Source of the DNA: Pseudovibrio exalbescens
GTDB lineage: Bacteria; Pseudomonadota; Alphaproteobacteria; Rhizobiales; Stappiaceae
Reading direction: 5' to 3'
Assembly (NCBI RefSeq): GCF_028737195.1
Contig: NZ_JAQZAJ010000008.1
Span: 1 to 64,000, forward strand
DNA length: 64,000 nucleotides
Made by a program: the position numbers and the translations under genes. Numbering within the stretch: the stretch's first letter is position 1; every line of letters begins with the position of its first letter. This document shows positions 18,712 to 28,196 of the stretch, one piece after another. Under the pieces are notes generated by a model that was given only the letters and a program-made list of their open reading frames with translations, was not told the origin of the DNA and did not search any database.

Positions 18712-19902
18712 TCACTGCTTGGCAGAGACCGTTGCGACGGCCGCCTCTATATCGGAAATGAGATTGGCGGCCCGCAAACGCAGCATGTCGAGCTGTTGAA
18801 CGGTTTCACGTGCACCGACTTCGCCGTACCAGAAGAAATGGTTTCCCGGAACACGCGCATTCAATGCCCCGGAAGTCGCATAATTCATCCGGTCCATCAG
18901 GCTTTGCCAGTTCGCCGGATCAATATCCTCCGACTTTGACAGGACCGGCAGCACAATGTTCCGGTAAAGATGCTGGATCTGGTAAATGCCCCAGTTTCCG
19001 CGATCAGTGAGCGCGTGATCGTTGTCCAGAACCTTGTTTCCCGAGATTGTCACCACGAACGGAAAATCAGTCACTTTCAACCCGCCGGTGTCGGCCAAGG
19101 ACCAATCCAGATCTTCGACAAACTCGCCATTCTCATAGCGCGATGCCATCATGATCGCATTCATCGCCACTGGAATGTCGCCCAGCACCTGGCTCTCGAA
19201 CGTGTCCCAGGGCATGATCGTATGGCCGTTCATCGCGTCCTGCGCCAGAACATATTTCTTGAACAGGTCGTAGAATTGCGGTGCGGCAGACAGCCCATTT
19301 TCCGCCTTGGATATTGCGCCGGGCGCGGCCAGAAGCAACGGGATCGGCGGGGTCGAGGCGATGGACACATAAAGGCTCATGTCGAGGCCGGCCGCCTGAG
19401 ACGCCTCATAGACTGATTGTGCAATTTGTCCGCCGGCACTCCAGCCGAGCACAATGATCTCGCCTGAAAGATCATTCTCATCGGAATAATGCTTGGCGAC
19501 TGCGGCAACCTGCTTGCCCCAATCACGGATCGAAAACGCCGGATAGACGTTGGAATAGACCTTGTTGCCCGTCGGATAGGACGCGCCGAGGAACGAATAG
19601 CCCTCTTGAGCAAGCCAGTAGGCCAAAAAATCCCGCTCATTTCCGCCCGGATAGCCATAGGCGACGCGTGCCAGATGAAATCCGCCTGGCACAAAAACGA
19701 CCAGAGGTTTGTCCGGATCGCCTTTCTTGAAATAAGACAGTGTCTCAATGCCGTTGGTGGTCAGCATTTCCTCGCCCGGGTATAGGCCCTGAGCATCCGG
19801 AAGCTTCTCCACTGTCCAGGCGCCAGTTGCATGGCCAGGCGAAGAAAACGCCAGAACACCAACAACAATAAACAGAAACAAAGTGCTCTTGATTCCCTGC
19901 AT
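18712..19902 (-). CDS. Exported alpha/beta-hydrolase
   Basis: The product is 396 residues from ATG 19902, chosen because AAGGAG lies 6 bp upstream; an ATG at 19974 would add 24 residues without signal. A signal peptide is visible (KSTLFLFIVVGVLAFSSPGHA). Alpha/beta-hydrolase features: KPLVVFVPGG (oxyanion strand), GWSAGG nucleophile elbow (Ser), a possible acid in the following segment, and a C-terminal His in PGNHFFWYGE. Similar exported serine hydrolases act on esters or short lipids; the substrate is unknown. It is convergent with the MFS gene. Confidence 0.8.
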   Translation of the reverse strand: MQGIKSTLFLFIVVGVLAFSSPGHATGAWTVEKLPDAQGLYPGEEMLTTNGIETLSYFKKGDPDKPLVVFVPGGFHLARVAYGYPGGNERDFLAYWLAQEGYSFLGASYPTGNKVYSNVYPAFSIRDWGKQVAAVAKHYSDENDLSGEIIVLGWSAGGQIAQSVYEASQAAGLDMSLYVSIASTPPIPLLLAAPGAISKAENGLSAAPQFYDLFKKYVLAQDAMNGHTIMPWDTFESQVLGDIPVAMNAIMMASRYENGEFVEDLDWSLADTGGLKVTDFPFVVTISGNKVLDNDHALTDRGNWGIYQIQHLYRNIVLPVLSKSEDIDPANWQSLMDRMNYATSGALNARVPGNHFFWYGEVGARETVQQLDMLRLRAANLISDIEAAVATVSAKQ

Positions 19903-20493
19903 GCCGTGCTCCTTGCCGGTGGCAGACCGCGCAAATGCATCCTCTGAAAGGTGCAGTTCGTTCAGGCCCGACATTCTCCAAGTGGCCTGCGGTCTGACGT
20001 GAAGATCGCCGGATTTTGCCAGCTGATCAAGCGTTTTCCGCCTCCAAGGAGACGCTGAGAGAACTGTTCGGGCGGATTTCCATGTGACGAAAGAAGCAGC
20101 CGCAGCGCTGATTGTAGGCGGAGTGACCTTGCCTGATTTATAGGGCGGTCAGGCTGGATCGAGCCCCTTGAACCCAAGCGGGAGAGGAGCATGTGCCCTG
20201 CGCCGTTCGTGGCTTGAGCGACTCAGTTGTATCGGGTTTGCCCCTTCAAGGGGCGGGCCGCACCTTCATTATGACTGTTTCTGCGGGAGATGAGGGGCGG
20301 TTTTTTAAACAAAGCAACCTGTTCTCCATGCACCGAAACCTTGTTTCGTAGAAATGCTGAAAACAACAAAAATACCGCGCCGAAACCGATTTTGTTGACT
20401 TCCAAAACCGATTTTGTAGTCTTTTATTGGGAGATCCGAACAGCATGAAGCGGAAAAAGCTGCAGCGTTTGGAGGTAGACGGGGAGAAGGCGG
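19903..20493. promoter_or_regulatory. Divergent intergenic region; LacI-type operators at 20382-20417
   Basis: This is about 590 bp. Just upstream of the lacI-type gene, GAAACCGATTTTGT (from 20382) and AAAACCGATTTTGT (from 20404) repeat about 22 bp apart. AAAACCGATTTT is a near-palindrome with central CG, the hallmark of LacI-family operators. Between and around them a promoter can be drawn: TTGACT at 20395-20400, 16 bp, TAGTCT. The second operator lies in the spacer, which suggests repression. A compact hairpin GCCCCTT-C-AAGGGGC sits at 20240-20254. The rest shows nothing. Confidence 0.55.
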
Positions 20494-21567
20494 GTGAAAG
20501 CCGAGACACGAGCAGTGACCATTGCCGATGTTGCGCGCCATGTGGGCGTAGCCAAGGGCACGGTGTCCCGCGTTCTGAACAACTACAGCGATATTTCCGA
20601 GGCCACCCGGCAACAGGTGCTCAAGGCCATTGAGGAGCTTGGTTATCGTCCCAGTTCGCTCGCCCGAAACCTGAAACGGGGCCGTGTTGATACGGTCGGC
20701 ATGGTGCTGCCGATCGCCGGAGCAAATGCCACCAATCCGTTCCTCTCCGAATTTCTGAACGGTATTTCCTACGCCTTCAGCAAACTGGACAAGGACCTTC
20801 TGGTGTCTACTGCCGCAACGGCCGAGGATGCCCTGGCGGCCTATGGCCGTATGCTTGCGGCACGCAAGGTGGACGGCATCATCATCACTCGGACGCTCTA
20901 TGAGGACCCGCGGGTGGATTATCTGCTGGAGCGCGGCGTGCCATTTGTCACCCACGGTCGGGACAGCAGGTGTAGCGAACACGCCTGGTTTGATGTCGAC
21001 AATGAGGGCGCGATGCATCAGGCCGTTGCCCATGCCTTCGAGTTGGGCCATCGGCGTATCGGTTTCATTGGGGGCTCATTGAAGTGGAACTTTGCGCGCC
21101 AGCGCGATGAAGGCTACCGCGCTGGTCTTGAAGACTGCGGCTTGGTTTTTGATCCGGAGCTGACTTGCACCAGCGAACTGAGTGAACAGGGCGGTGAAGA
21201 AGCTGCCAAGGCGCTGTTGATGCAGGAAGCTCCGCCAACAGCGCTGTTATGCATGACCGATGAACTTGGCATTGGCGCCATCAACTGCGCTCGAAAGCTG
21301 GGCCTTGAGGTGGGTGTCGATCTGACAGTCATTGGGTATGACGCCTTGCCGGTGGGTGCTCATCTGGACACCCCGCTTACCACTTTTGCCCAGCATATGG
21401 AGGATGCGGGCAAAAACATTGCGCGGAGCCTCGACGCCATTTTGCGCGGCGATGATCCGCAAAACCATCAAAGGCTGGTCCCGGCCGCAATGGTTCGGCG
21501 TAACTCGGACGGGCCACCCCGTCTGAGCTCGCAAGACCTTGCGGGGAAGATCAGAAAAGCAATTTAG
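20494..21567 (+). CDS. LacI-family transcriptional regulator of the sugar cluster
   Basis: The product is 357 residues from GTG 20494 with GGAGAAGG upstream. The N-terminal HTH (VTIADVARHVGVAKGTVSRVL) and hinge helix (PSSLARNLKRGR) are typical. A periplasmic-binding-like effector domain follows (residues about 65-340). It heads a co-directional set of importer and glycosidase genes (binding protein starts 26 bp later), so it probably senses the imported sugar or a derivative. The tandem operator-like AAAACCGATTTT repeats upstream of its own start point to autoregulation. Confidence 0.9.
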   Translation: MKAETRAVTIADVARHVGVAKGTVSRVLNNYSDISEATRQQVLKAIEELGYRPSSLARNLKRGRVDTVGMVLPIAGANATNPFLSEFLNGISYAFSKLDKDLLVSTAATAEDALAAYGRMLAARKVDGIIITRTLYEDPRVDYLLERGVPFVTHGRDSRCSEHAWFDVDNEGAMHQAVAHAFELGHRRIGFIGGSLKWNFARQRDEGYRAGLEDCGLVFDPELTCTSELSEQGGEEAAKALLMQEAPPTALLCMTDELGIGAINCARKLGLEVGVDLTVIGYDALPVGAHLDTPLTTFAQHMEDAGKNIARSLDAILRGDDPQNHQRLVPAAMVRRNSDGPPRLSSQDLAGKIRKAI

Positions 21568-21593
21568 ATCCTGTAACGTAAAGGGAGGAAGTT

Positions 21594-22943
21594 ATGTTCA
21601 GGAAACAGAAGCTATTAATGGGAACACTTGCCGGTTTCATGGCAATGGGCATGAGCTCGGTGCAGGCGGAGGACCTGCGGTTCTGGACCACGGAAGAACA
21701 GCCGGAGCGCCTGGCAAAACAGGCGCAGATTGCCGCTGATTTTGAGAAGGCAACTGGCATTTCCGTCGAGATCATTCCGGTGACCGAAAAGGATCTGGGC
21801 ACCCGTGCAACCGCGGCCTACGCCGCTGGCGACCTGCCGGACGTGATCTACCACCCGCTGCAATATGTTCTGCCGTGGTCGGAAGCTGGTATTCTGGACA
21901 TTGAAGCCGCATCAGAAGTGATTGACATGCTCGGCGCTTCGACATTCGCGCCCGGCGCCCTGCAAATGGCCTCCTCTGAGGGTATTTACGCCGCTGTGCC
22001 CGTGGATGGGTGGACGCAGATGATCGTTTATCGCAAGGACCTGTTTGATGCAGCCGGCCTTGAAGCGCCCACCACCTACAAAGCCATTCTGGCAGCGATC
22101 GAAAAACTGCACAATCCGCCGGAGCAGTTCGGCTTTGTCGCTGCAACCAAGATCGACGAGAACTTCATGAGCCAGGTGTTGGAGCACGTGCTGCTAGCCA
22201 ATGGCGCAACGCCGGTTGGTGAAGAAGGGTTCACCGGCTTTGACGAGAAGAAGCTGACTGAGGCACTGGAGTTTTACAAGGCCATCGCCAAGGCGTCTCC
22301 TCCGGGCGATCTGTACTGGAAGCAATCGCGCGAACTTTACTTCGCAGGCAAGGCAGCCATGATCATCTGGTCGCCCTTTATTCTTGATGAACTGGCCGGC
22401 CTGCGCGACAGCGCCCCGCCCACCATCAATGACGACCCGACATCTGGCGAACTGGCGTCCAAAACAGATGTCGTGACCACATTCTCCGGCCCGTCCAACC
22501 CGGCTGGTGCCGCGTGGGCGGACATTCGCTACTTCGGCATCACCAACGATGCAGACACGCAAGCAGCTCAGGAATTCGTGGAGTATTCCATGAATGAAGG
22601 CTACATGACCACGCTGTCCATCGCACCGGAGGGCAAGTTCCCCATTCGCCGGGGCACCCCGGAAAACCCGAAGGAGTTCGTGGAAGGTTGGGCCACGTTG
22701 CCCGTGGGAGTTGACCGCAAGGCGCCTCTCGCAGAGCTGTATCCAGAAGAAACCGTTGCCGCGATCACTACCGGTCTCGACACGGCGAGCCGTTGGGGAG
22801 TGGACGTCGGCCAGCTGGCCCTTGCCTCCAAGATTGTCAACTCGCAGGTGATCAACCGGTATACCCGCCAGTTCATCGATGACGAAATCGACGTGGCAAC
22901 CGCTGTTGCGAAAATCAACGAAGAACTTGCCAAGGTCGACTGA
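21594..22943 (+). CDS. Carbohydrate ABC transporter substrate-binding protein
   Basis: The 449-residue periplasmic protein has a signal peptide ending MSSVQAED and a GGGAGGAAG ribosome site before the ATG. It belongs to the family 1 extracellular solute-binding (MalE-like) group: LRFWTTEEQPERL start, LPDVIYHPLQ, GWTQMIVYRKDLFDAAGL and a late tail typical of sugar binders. It delivers its ligand to the two permeases encoded next. The ligand is probably an alpha-glycoside given the GH63-like enzyme downstream, but this is inference. Confidence 0.9.
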   Translation: MFRKQKLLMGTLAGFMAMGMSSVQAEDLRFWTTEEQPERLAKQAQIAADFEKATGISVEIIPVTEKDLGTRATAAYAAGDLPDVIYHPLQYVLPWSEAGILDIEAASEVIDMLGASTFAPGALQMASSEGIYAAVPVDGWTQMIVYRKDLFDAAGLEAPTTYKAILAAIEKLHNPPEQFGFVAATKIDENFMSQVLEHVLLANGATPVGEEGFTGFDEKKLTEALEFYKAIAKASPPGDLYWKQSRELYFAGKAAMIIWSPFILDELAGLRDSAPPTINDDPTSGELASKTDVVTTFSGPSNPAGAAWADIRYFGITNDADTQAAQEFVEYSMNEGYMTTLSIAPEGKFPIRRGTPENPKEFVEGWATLPVGVDRKAPLAELYPEETVAAITTGLDTASRWGVDVGQLALASKIVNSQVINRYTRQFIDDEIDVATAVAKINEELAKVD

Positions 22944-23016
22944 TGAAGCGGCCCGGATGCGCCCTTGAGTGGGCGCATCGCCCGCCAGTCAGCGACAACT
23001 CAGGAGAACGAAGGTT

Positions 23017-24348
23017 ATGAGCGTGAGCGCAGAACCGTCGGGCAATGGAGCAGCCATGTCTGCTCCCAACTCTGCAGCCCCTCCCCAGACTACCGGCCCC
23101 ATGCAGAAGCGCGAGGCGCGGCTTGCCTTTTCTATGCTGGCGCCCACGTTCCTGATCATTTTCTTGATTGTTCTGGGGCCGTTGCTGGCCAACTTCTGGA
23201 TCAGTGTAAAGCCTGTTGAACTGGGCGACCTGCGCGCACCAACGCTGCTGGTCAATGAGCGCGTGCGCGGCAAGCCGCAAGCCGCCGGCGATCCCGTTAC
23301 CCTGCAATATCGTTTGCGTAATTCGTCACAGGACTATTCCATTTTCGAGGTGTCATTTACCGACACATTGCCCTCTGATTTCAAGCCCACCGCCTGGCCT
23401 GAGGCCTGCTCGGTAGATGGCACGCGCTTGAGCTGCACACTGGGCGATATTCCCGGCAAATGGCGCGAACGGCTGGATATTGAGGGCGTGGCTGGTGCCG
23501 CCTTTGCCGAGTACCGCAGCCAGATCAAGGACACAGAACTTGTTTACACAGGGGAAGCGGACAATGTGCTGACTAACCTCGATTTCACGTTGGACAACTT
23601 CAGGCGCATTTTTGATGCTGACGAGTTCTGGAGCGTGTTGCGGGTTTCGTTCTACTACACCGTGTTTGGCACGGCCGGGGCGCTGGTGCTTGGCCTGTTT
23701 GCCGCACAGTTGCTCAACACGTCCTTCAAGGGTCGCGGGTTCTTGCGCGGGCTATTCCTGTTTCCCTATGTGTCGCCGGTGATCGCCGTGGCGTTTACCT
23801 GGTTGGTGCTGCTTGATCCGTTCTCCGGCACCGTCAATGCCCTTTTGACCAAGATGGGCGTGGTTTCTGAGCCGATCAACTTTTTCGGTCAGCGCGCCAT
23901 CGAGTTTTCGCTCTTCGGCCTGCCGCTGGAGTTTCCGCTGGCGCTGTCCACGGTGATCGCGTTTGAAGCGTGGCGCTATTTCCCGCTGTCATTCCTGTTC
24001 ATTCTGGCGCGGATGCAGTCCATCTCCTCGGATATGTACGAGGCCGCCGAAATGGACGGGGCCACGCCGCTTCAGCAGTTCCGGTGGATTTCGCTGCCCC
24101 AGCTTTTGGGCATCCTCTCGGTGCTGTTCCTGCTGCGTTTCATTTGGACCTTCAACAAGTTCGACGACATCTTTCTGCTGACCGGCGGCAATGCCGGAAC
24201 CCGCACACTGACCGTGGATGTGTATGAGCAGGGCTTTGCCCTATCCAATCTGGGTGCTGGGGCGGCGGTGGCCGTAGTGGTGTTTGTTGTCCTTGTCACC
24301 TTTGCAACGCTTTTCATCAAGTTTTCGGCCAAGGAGGAAGGACTATGA
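23017..24348 (+). CDS. ABC sugar permease (MalF-like) with DUF11-like periplasmic insertion
   Basis: The product is 443 residues from ATG 23017 (GAAGGTT upstream; the frame is open to 22969). Helix 1 (MLAPTFLIIFLIVLGPLLANFWISV) is followed by about 130 residues outside the membrane with a DUF11-like signature: VTLQYRLRNSS, VSFTDTLPSDFKP, CSVDGTRLSCTLGDIPG. The usual permease core follows: NFRRIFDADEFWSVLRVSF, five more helices, and the EAA loop EAAEMDGATPLQQFRWISLP that contacts the ATPase. E. coli MalF also has a large loop here, but with a different fold. The insertion could help dock the binding protein or touch the cell wall. The stop overlaps the next start (ATGA). Confidence 0.88.
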   Translation: MSVSAEPSGNGAAMSAPNSAAPPQTTGPMQKREARLAFSMLAPTFLIIFLIVLGPLLANFWISVKPVELGDLRAPTLLVNERVRGKPQAAGDPVTLQYRLRNSSQDYSIFEVSFTDTLPSDFKPTAWPEACSVDGTRLSCTLGDIPGKWRERLDIEGVAGAAFAEYRSQIKDTELVYTGEADNVLTNLDFTLDNFRRIFDADEFWSVLRVSFYYTVFGTAGALVLGLFAAQLLNTSFKGRGFLRGLFLFPYVSPVIAVAFTWLVLLDPFSGTVNALLTKMGVVSEPINFFGQRAIEFSLFGLPLEFPLALSTVIAFEAWRYFPLSFLFILARMQSISSDMYEAAEMDGATPLQQFRWISLPQLLGILSVLFLLRFIWTFNKFDDIFLLTGGNAGTRTLTVDVYEQGFALSNLGAGAAVAVVVFVVLVTFATLFIKFSAKEEGL

Positions 24349-25574
24349 GGCTGCTGAACGGCTTTACGCTTTCCGCTATTGCAGGGGCCATCTGGGGTGC
24401 CATCGCCATGTTGGTCATTGGCGTTACGCTCACTTTGATTACCGGTAATGTGGCCAGTCCTCAGGTCAGCATGGCCGCCATTGTGGGGGGCTTGACCGGG
24501 CTGGTTGCCTACTGGTTCCAAACCCCAAACCTGTCTCTTGGCCAAAGGGCGGCCGCGCCGCTGGTGTGTTTGTTCACTTTGATCCTGTTGACCTTCGCTC
24601 ATCCCTTCACGCTGTCGCTGGAGGTTTCGACCCTATGGCAGCTTGGCGGCATTGCCGCGTTTGTGGTGGCGGTGGTCTGGAGCTGCCGGGCCACCACCTA
24701 TGGCCTGCCAAGGGGTGAGTTGACCCGCTACGAACGCGAAATGCTGTATCTGCGAGTGGCCAAAGGCATCGGCTTTGTGGTGTTCACCATTATGGTGGCC
24801 CTGCCGTTTTACGTGATGGTGATGACCAGCTTGAAGAGCCAGCAATCGTTGCTCGCCAACCCGCTGGATCTTTCCATCGATTTTGCCGGCGGTTTTTATG
24901 GGCTGTTTCGCTCCTACATCGAGCTGTTTACTCTGTTCAATTTTGGTGACTACCTTTTGACCTCCGCCATCGTGTCTGTGGCGACGGTATGCCTGACGCT
25001 ACTGTTTTCCGTGCCAGGAGCCTATGCGGTATCGCGGCTGAAGTTTCCGGGGCGCGACTGGTTTTCCCGCTCTGTACTGTTGATTTACATGGTGCCCGCC
25101 ATCGTGTTGGTGATCCCGCTGTATGCCGTGTTCTCTCAGCTCGGCCTGCGCAATTCTCTAGTGGGGCTGTTGATCGTCTATCCGGCGACAACCATTCCGG
25201 TAGCGCTTTACATGCTGCAGGGCTACTTCAAGGGTCTTCCCGCCGAGCTTGAGGAAGCGGGGCTGATGGATGGGCTGTCCCGAATTGGCGTGATCTTGAA
25301 GATTACGCTGCCGCTGTCCTTGCCCGCGCTGGCGTCGGTCTCACTGTACGTGTTCATGATCGCTTGGAACGAGTTTTTGTTCGCCTTCATGTTTCTGGAC
25401 GACCCGGAGATCTTCACCCTGTCGCGCGGGGTTGTGGCCCTGAACTCCTCCGAGGTTCCCCGTCAACACCTGATGGCAGGCGCGGTGATCGCCACATTGC
25501 CGGTTCTGGTCATCTTTCTCTGGTTCGAACGCTTCTTGGTTCAAGGGCTTACGGCGGGCAGCGTGAAAGGCTGA
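24345..25574 (+). CDS. ABC sugar permease (MalG-like) with extra N-terminal helices
   Basis: The product is 409 residues; MalG-type permeases usually have about 280. The extra N-terminal 120 residues hold about four hydrophobic segments (LSAIAGAIWGAIAMLVIGV, AAIVGGLTGLVAYWF, APLVCLFTLILLTF, GGIAAFVVAVVWS). The core follows: a helix 1 near residue 150 (FTIMVALPFYVMVMTSLKS), the EAA loop EEAGLMDGLSRIGVILKITLP, and C-terminal GLTAGSVKG. It starts within the stop of the preceding permease, indicating coupled translation. It pairs with that permease and the ATPase at 26910. Confidence 0.9.
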   Translation: MRLLNGFTLSAIAGAIWGAIAMLVIGVTLTLITGNVASPQVSMAAIVGGLTGLVAYWFQTPNLSLGQRAAAPLVCLFTLILLTFAHPFTLSLEVSTLWQLGGIAAFVVAVVWSCRATTYGLPRGELTRYEREMLYLRVAKGIGFVVFTIMVALPFYVMVMTSLKSQQSLLANPLDLSIDFAGGFYGLFRSYIELFTLFNFGDYLLTSAIVSVATVCLTLLFSVPGAYAVSRLKFPGRDWFSRSVLLIYMVPAIVLVIPLYAVFSQLGLRNSLVGLLIVYPATTIPVALYMLQGYFKGLPAELEEAGLMDGLSRIGVILKITLPLSLPALASVSLYVFMIAWNEFLFAFMFLDDPEIFTLSRGVVALNSSEVPRQHLMAGAVIATLPVLVIFLWFERFLVQGLTAGSVKG

Positions 25575-25610
25575 GACCGTTGGGGCCCACATGTAATATG
25601 GAGATACAGT

Positions 25611-26897
25611 ATGTCTGCTGATCTGGACAAAATCGCCATCGACATCCTGCAGGCCAACGATCTGGGTGGCTACACCATTCCAACCAAGGGGCTTTATCCC
25701 TATCAGTGGAACTGGGACAGTGCCTTTGTGGCGCAAGGGTTTGCCACCTTTGACGTCAACCGGGGCTGGGAGGAGATCGAAACACTGCTGCAAGGCCAGT
25801 GGGATGACGGCATGGTGCCACACATTCTGTTTCGCAAGGACGACCCGACCTACTTCCCTGGACCAAGCGTTTGGGGTACGCAGAACCGGGCACTGCCGTC
25901 TTCCGGGCATTCGCAGCCGCCTGTGGCCGCCAGCACGGTGCGTCTCCTTTTCGAAAAGGATCAATCCGCCACTTCCGTGGAGCGCCTGCGCGTCGTGTTT
26001 CCCAAGCTGCTTGCGTGGCACCGCTGGTATCACACCGCGCGTGATTTTGATGGCCGGGGCGTGATCGCCGTGATGCACCCTTGGGAGTCCGGCCGAGACA
26101 ACCTGCCGGACTGGGATGGCCCGGCGGCCCGCGTGGACACCAGCGGTGTTGGCGACTACGTGCGCAAGGATACCTCGTTCGTTAATGCGGACATGCGGCC
26201 GCGCAAGACGGACTATGACCGCTATCTGGCGATCCTTCAGTTTGGCCGGGAGTGCAACTGGGATGCGGAAAAGATTGCGCGCGATGCGCCGTTTTATGTG
26301 GCTGATCCAGGTGTGACATTCATTCAGTTGCGTGCGGATCGGGACCTTCTGGCGCTCGCCCACGCACTGGGGGAAACCGCGGCACTGCCTGAAATTGAAG
26401 AGTGGATTGCCCGCGCGGAACAGGGCATTGAGTTGCTCTGGAACCCTGATCTGGGTGCCTTTACCACGCTGGATCTGCGCAGCGGGGTTCACGGTGAAGG
26501 TGTTTCCAGCGCCTCCTTCCTGGCTCCTTATGCCGGCATTTGCAAGGCCAGATACCTGGAGCCTACGCTGGCGCACTTTGATCGCATGATGTCCAAGGTA
26601 ACCTACGGCGTACCAAGCTACGATCCGGACCATCCGGCCTTTGAAAGTATGCGGTATTGGCGCGGACCGGTCTGGGGCATCTTGAACTACATGATCGCCA
26701 CCGGCTTTGCCGAGATTGACGAGACCGAGCGGGCAGAGCGCATTCGCAAGGACACGGTTGCCCTGATCGAAAAAAGCGGTTTTGCCGAATACTTCGACCC
26801 GATTTCCGGGCAAGGGGCGGGTGGGAACTCCTTTTCCTGGACTTCTGCCATCTGGCTGAACTGGGCGTCTCCCAGCCGCCACCAACAAGCCGCGTAA
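25611..26897 (+). CDS. GH63-like glycoside hydrolase
   Basis: The 428-residue cytoplasmic enzyme (no signal peptide) has an (alpha/alpha)6-barrel family look: YPYQWNWDSAFVAQGF near residues 30-44, WDDGMVPHI, HPWESGRDNLPDWD (candidate general acid Asp163 region), and C-terminal YWRGPVWGILNYM and GGNSFSWTSA. These blocks match GH63-type enzymes including bacterial mannosylglycerate/glucosylglycerate hydrolases. It lies between the permease and ATPase genes of one importer, so it probably hydrolyses the imported glycoside inside the cell. A GH37-type trehalase is less likely. Confidence 0.8.
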   Translation: MSADLDKIAIDILQANDLGGYTIPTKGLYPYQWNWDSAFVAQGFATFDVNRGWEEIETLLQGQWDDGMVPHILFRKDDPTYFPGPSVWGTQNRALPSSGHSQPPVAASTVRLLFEKDQSATSVERLRVVFPKLLAWHRWYHTARDFDGRGVIAVMHPWESGRDNLPDWDGPAARVDTSGVGDYVRKDTSFVNADMRPRKTDYDRYLAILQFGRECNWDAEKIARDAPFYVADPGVTFIQLRADRDLLALAHALGETAALPEIEEWIARAEQGIELLWNPDLGAFTTLDLRSGVHGEGVSSASFLAPYAGICKARYLEPTLAHFDRMMSKVTYGVPSYDPDHPAFESMRYWRGPVWGILNYMIATGFAEIDETERAERIRKDTVALIEKSGFAEYFDPISGQGAGGNSFSWTSAIWLNWASPSRHQQAA

Positions 26898-26909
26898 GGA
26901 GGACGCACC

Positions 26910-27998
26910 ATGGGTACCATCCGCCTCAACAACGTGGAGAAATGGTTTGGCGATCTTCAGGTGATCAAGGGGGTTGATCTGGAGATCGAGGACGGCGAAC
27001 TGGTGATTTTTGTTGGGCCGTCTGGCTGTGGCAAGTCCACCTTGCTGCGCCTGATTGCCGGTCTGGAGGAAACCAGTCGAGGCTCCATCTTCATAGACGG
27101 CAAGGACGTGACGCCGCTGCCTCCCTCGGGCCGCGGGCTGGCTATGGTGTTTCAAAGCTATGCGCTTTACCCGCACATGACGGTGCGCGAGAACATGGGG
27201 TTCCCGCTGAAGACGGCCGGCGTGCCAAAGGCCGAAATCGACAACAAGGTCAATGATGCGGCGGCCATTCTGAAACTGGAAGAGCATCTCGACCGACGAC
27301 CCAAGGCGCTGTCCGGCGGCCAGCGTCAGCGGGTGGCCATTGGTCGATCCATCGTTCGAGAACCCAGCGCGTTTCTCTTTGATGAGCCGCTGTCCAATCT
27401 GGACGCCGCGTTGCGCGTAGAGATGCGTTTTGAAATCGCCAAACTGCACGAGCAACTGGATGCCACCATGATCTATGTGACACATGATCAGGTGGAGGCC
27501 ATGACGCTTGCCGACAAGATTGTGGTGTTGCAGGCGGGCCGCATCGAGCAGGTGGGGTCCTCTCGGGAGCTTTATGAACGCCCGCAAAACCTGTTTGTTG
27601 CCCAGTTCATTGGATCGCCGAAAATGAACGTGATGCCGGTTGGCTACGAGGACGGCACGTTCGTACTGCCGGGACAGGGGCGTGGGGCGTACCCGGTTGA
27701 TCTAGCCAAGGGAACGCCGGTGAAGCTTGGCATTCGGCCCGAGCATATTGACGTGTGTGCGGTCGGTGAGGGACACGTGACGGGCACAATCGACGTGGTG
27801 GAGTATCTGGGCGCGGACCAGTTTCTTTACGTGGATGCGGGGGAGCTTGGCACATTGTTGGTGCGTCTGTCCGGTCTCAAGGTCGCCAAGGTGGGCGAGC
27901 GCATTGGACTGCGGTTCGATGAAAACCTGCTGCACTTTTTCGACGCCAATGGCAGCGCTTTGCGCAACGATCGCTTGAAGGTTGCAGAGCCTGCTTGA
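26910..27998 (+). CDS. ABC transporter ATPase, MalK/UgpC type
   Basis: The 362-residue ATPase energises the permease pair upstream. Walker A is GPSGCGKST (about 36-44), the Q loop is [14 protein letters not shown], the signature is [15 protein letters not shown], Walker B is [11 protein letters not shown] and the switch His is THDQVEAM. The C-terminal regulatory TOBE/OB domain spans about 240-360 (GIRPEHIDV). It starts 12 bp after the glycosidase with AAGGAGG upstream, and is the last gene of the run. MalK-like ATPases can serve several importers, but the position makes this one dedicated. Confidence 0.93.
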   Translation: MGTIRLNNVEKWFGDLQVIKGVDLEIEDGELVIFVGPSGCGKSTLLRLIAGLEETSRGSIFIDGKDVTPLPPSGRGLAMVFQSYALYPHMTVRENMGFPLKTAGVPKAEIDNKVNDAAAILKLEEHLDRRPKALSGGQRQRVAIGRSIVREPSAFLFDEPLSNLDAALRVEMRFEIAKLHEQLDATMIYVTHDQVEAMTLADKIVVLQAGRIEQVGSSRELYERPQNLFVAQFIGSPKMNVMPVGYEDGTFVLPGQGRGAYPVDLAKGTPVKLGIRPEHIDVCAVGEGHVTGTIDVVEYLGADQFLYVDAGELGTLLVRLSGLKVAKVGERIGLRFDENLLHFFDANGSALRNDRLKVAEPA

Positions 27999-28017
27999 GC
28001 CAGACCATGACCGACAA

Positions 28018-28057
28018 TCAAGGCCTCCGGTAGCCCTAAAAAAGGTGGAAGGGGCCT
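28018..28057. terminator. Weak terminator-like inverted repeat after the sugar operon
   Basis: CAAGGCC near 28018 pairs with GGCCTTG ending near 28057, with a loop of about 26 nt and a short GTT after it. It is positioned 20 bp after the ATPase stop. The long loop and poor T-run make it a weak candidate. Confidence 0.25.
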
Positions 28058-28196
28058 TGTTCGTCTGTATGCCGCATCTGCTCCTCTCGATAAACGGCTA
28101 GAGACAGATAGATCAACGCTGAGCGAGCCAGTTTGAGAACGCGTAGGGTCTTAACCTCGAATTCATTTTGCGAGATGTGATAGCCGGGACAGCCTT

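Noticed and set aside
25341-27587. 748-codon open frame on the minus strand across the glycosidase and ATPase genes
   Set aside because: It is antisense to two genes with unmistakable family motifs; its translation is low-complexity, His/Arg/Gly-rich and shows no family. Typical shadow frame in GC-rich coding DNA.
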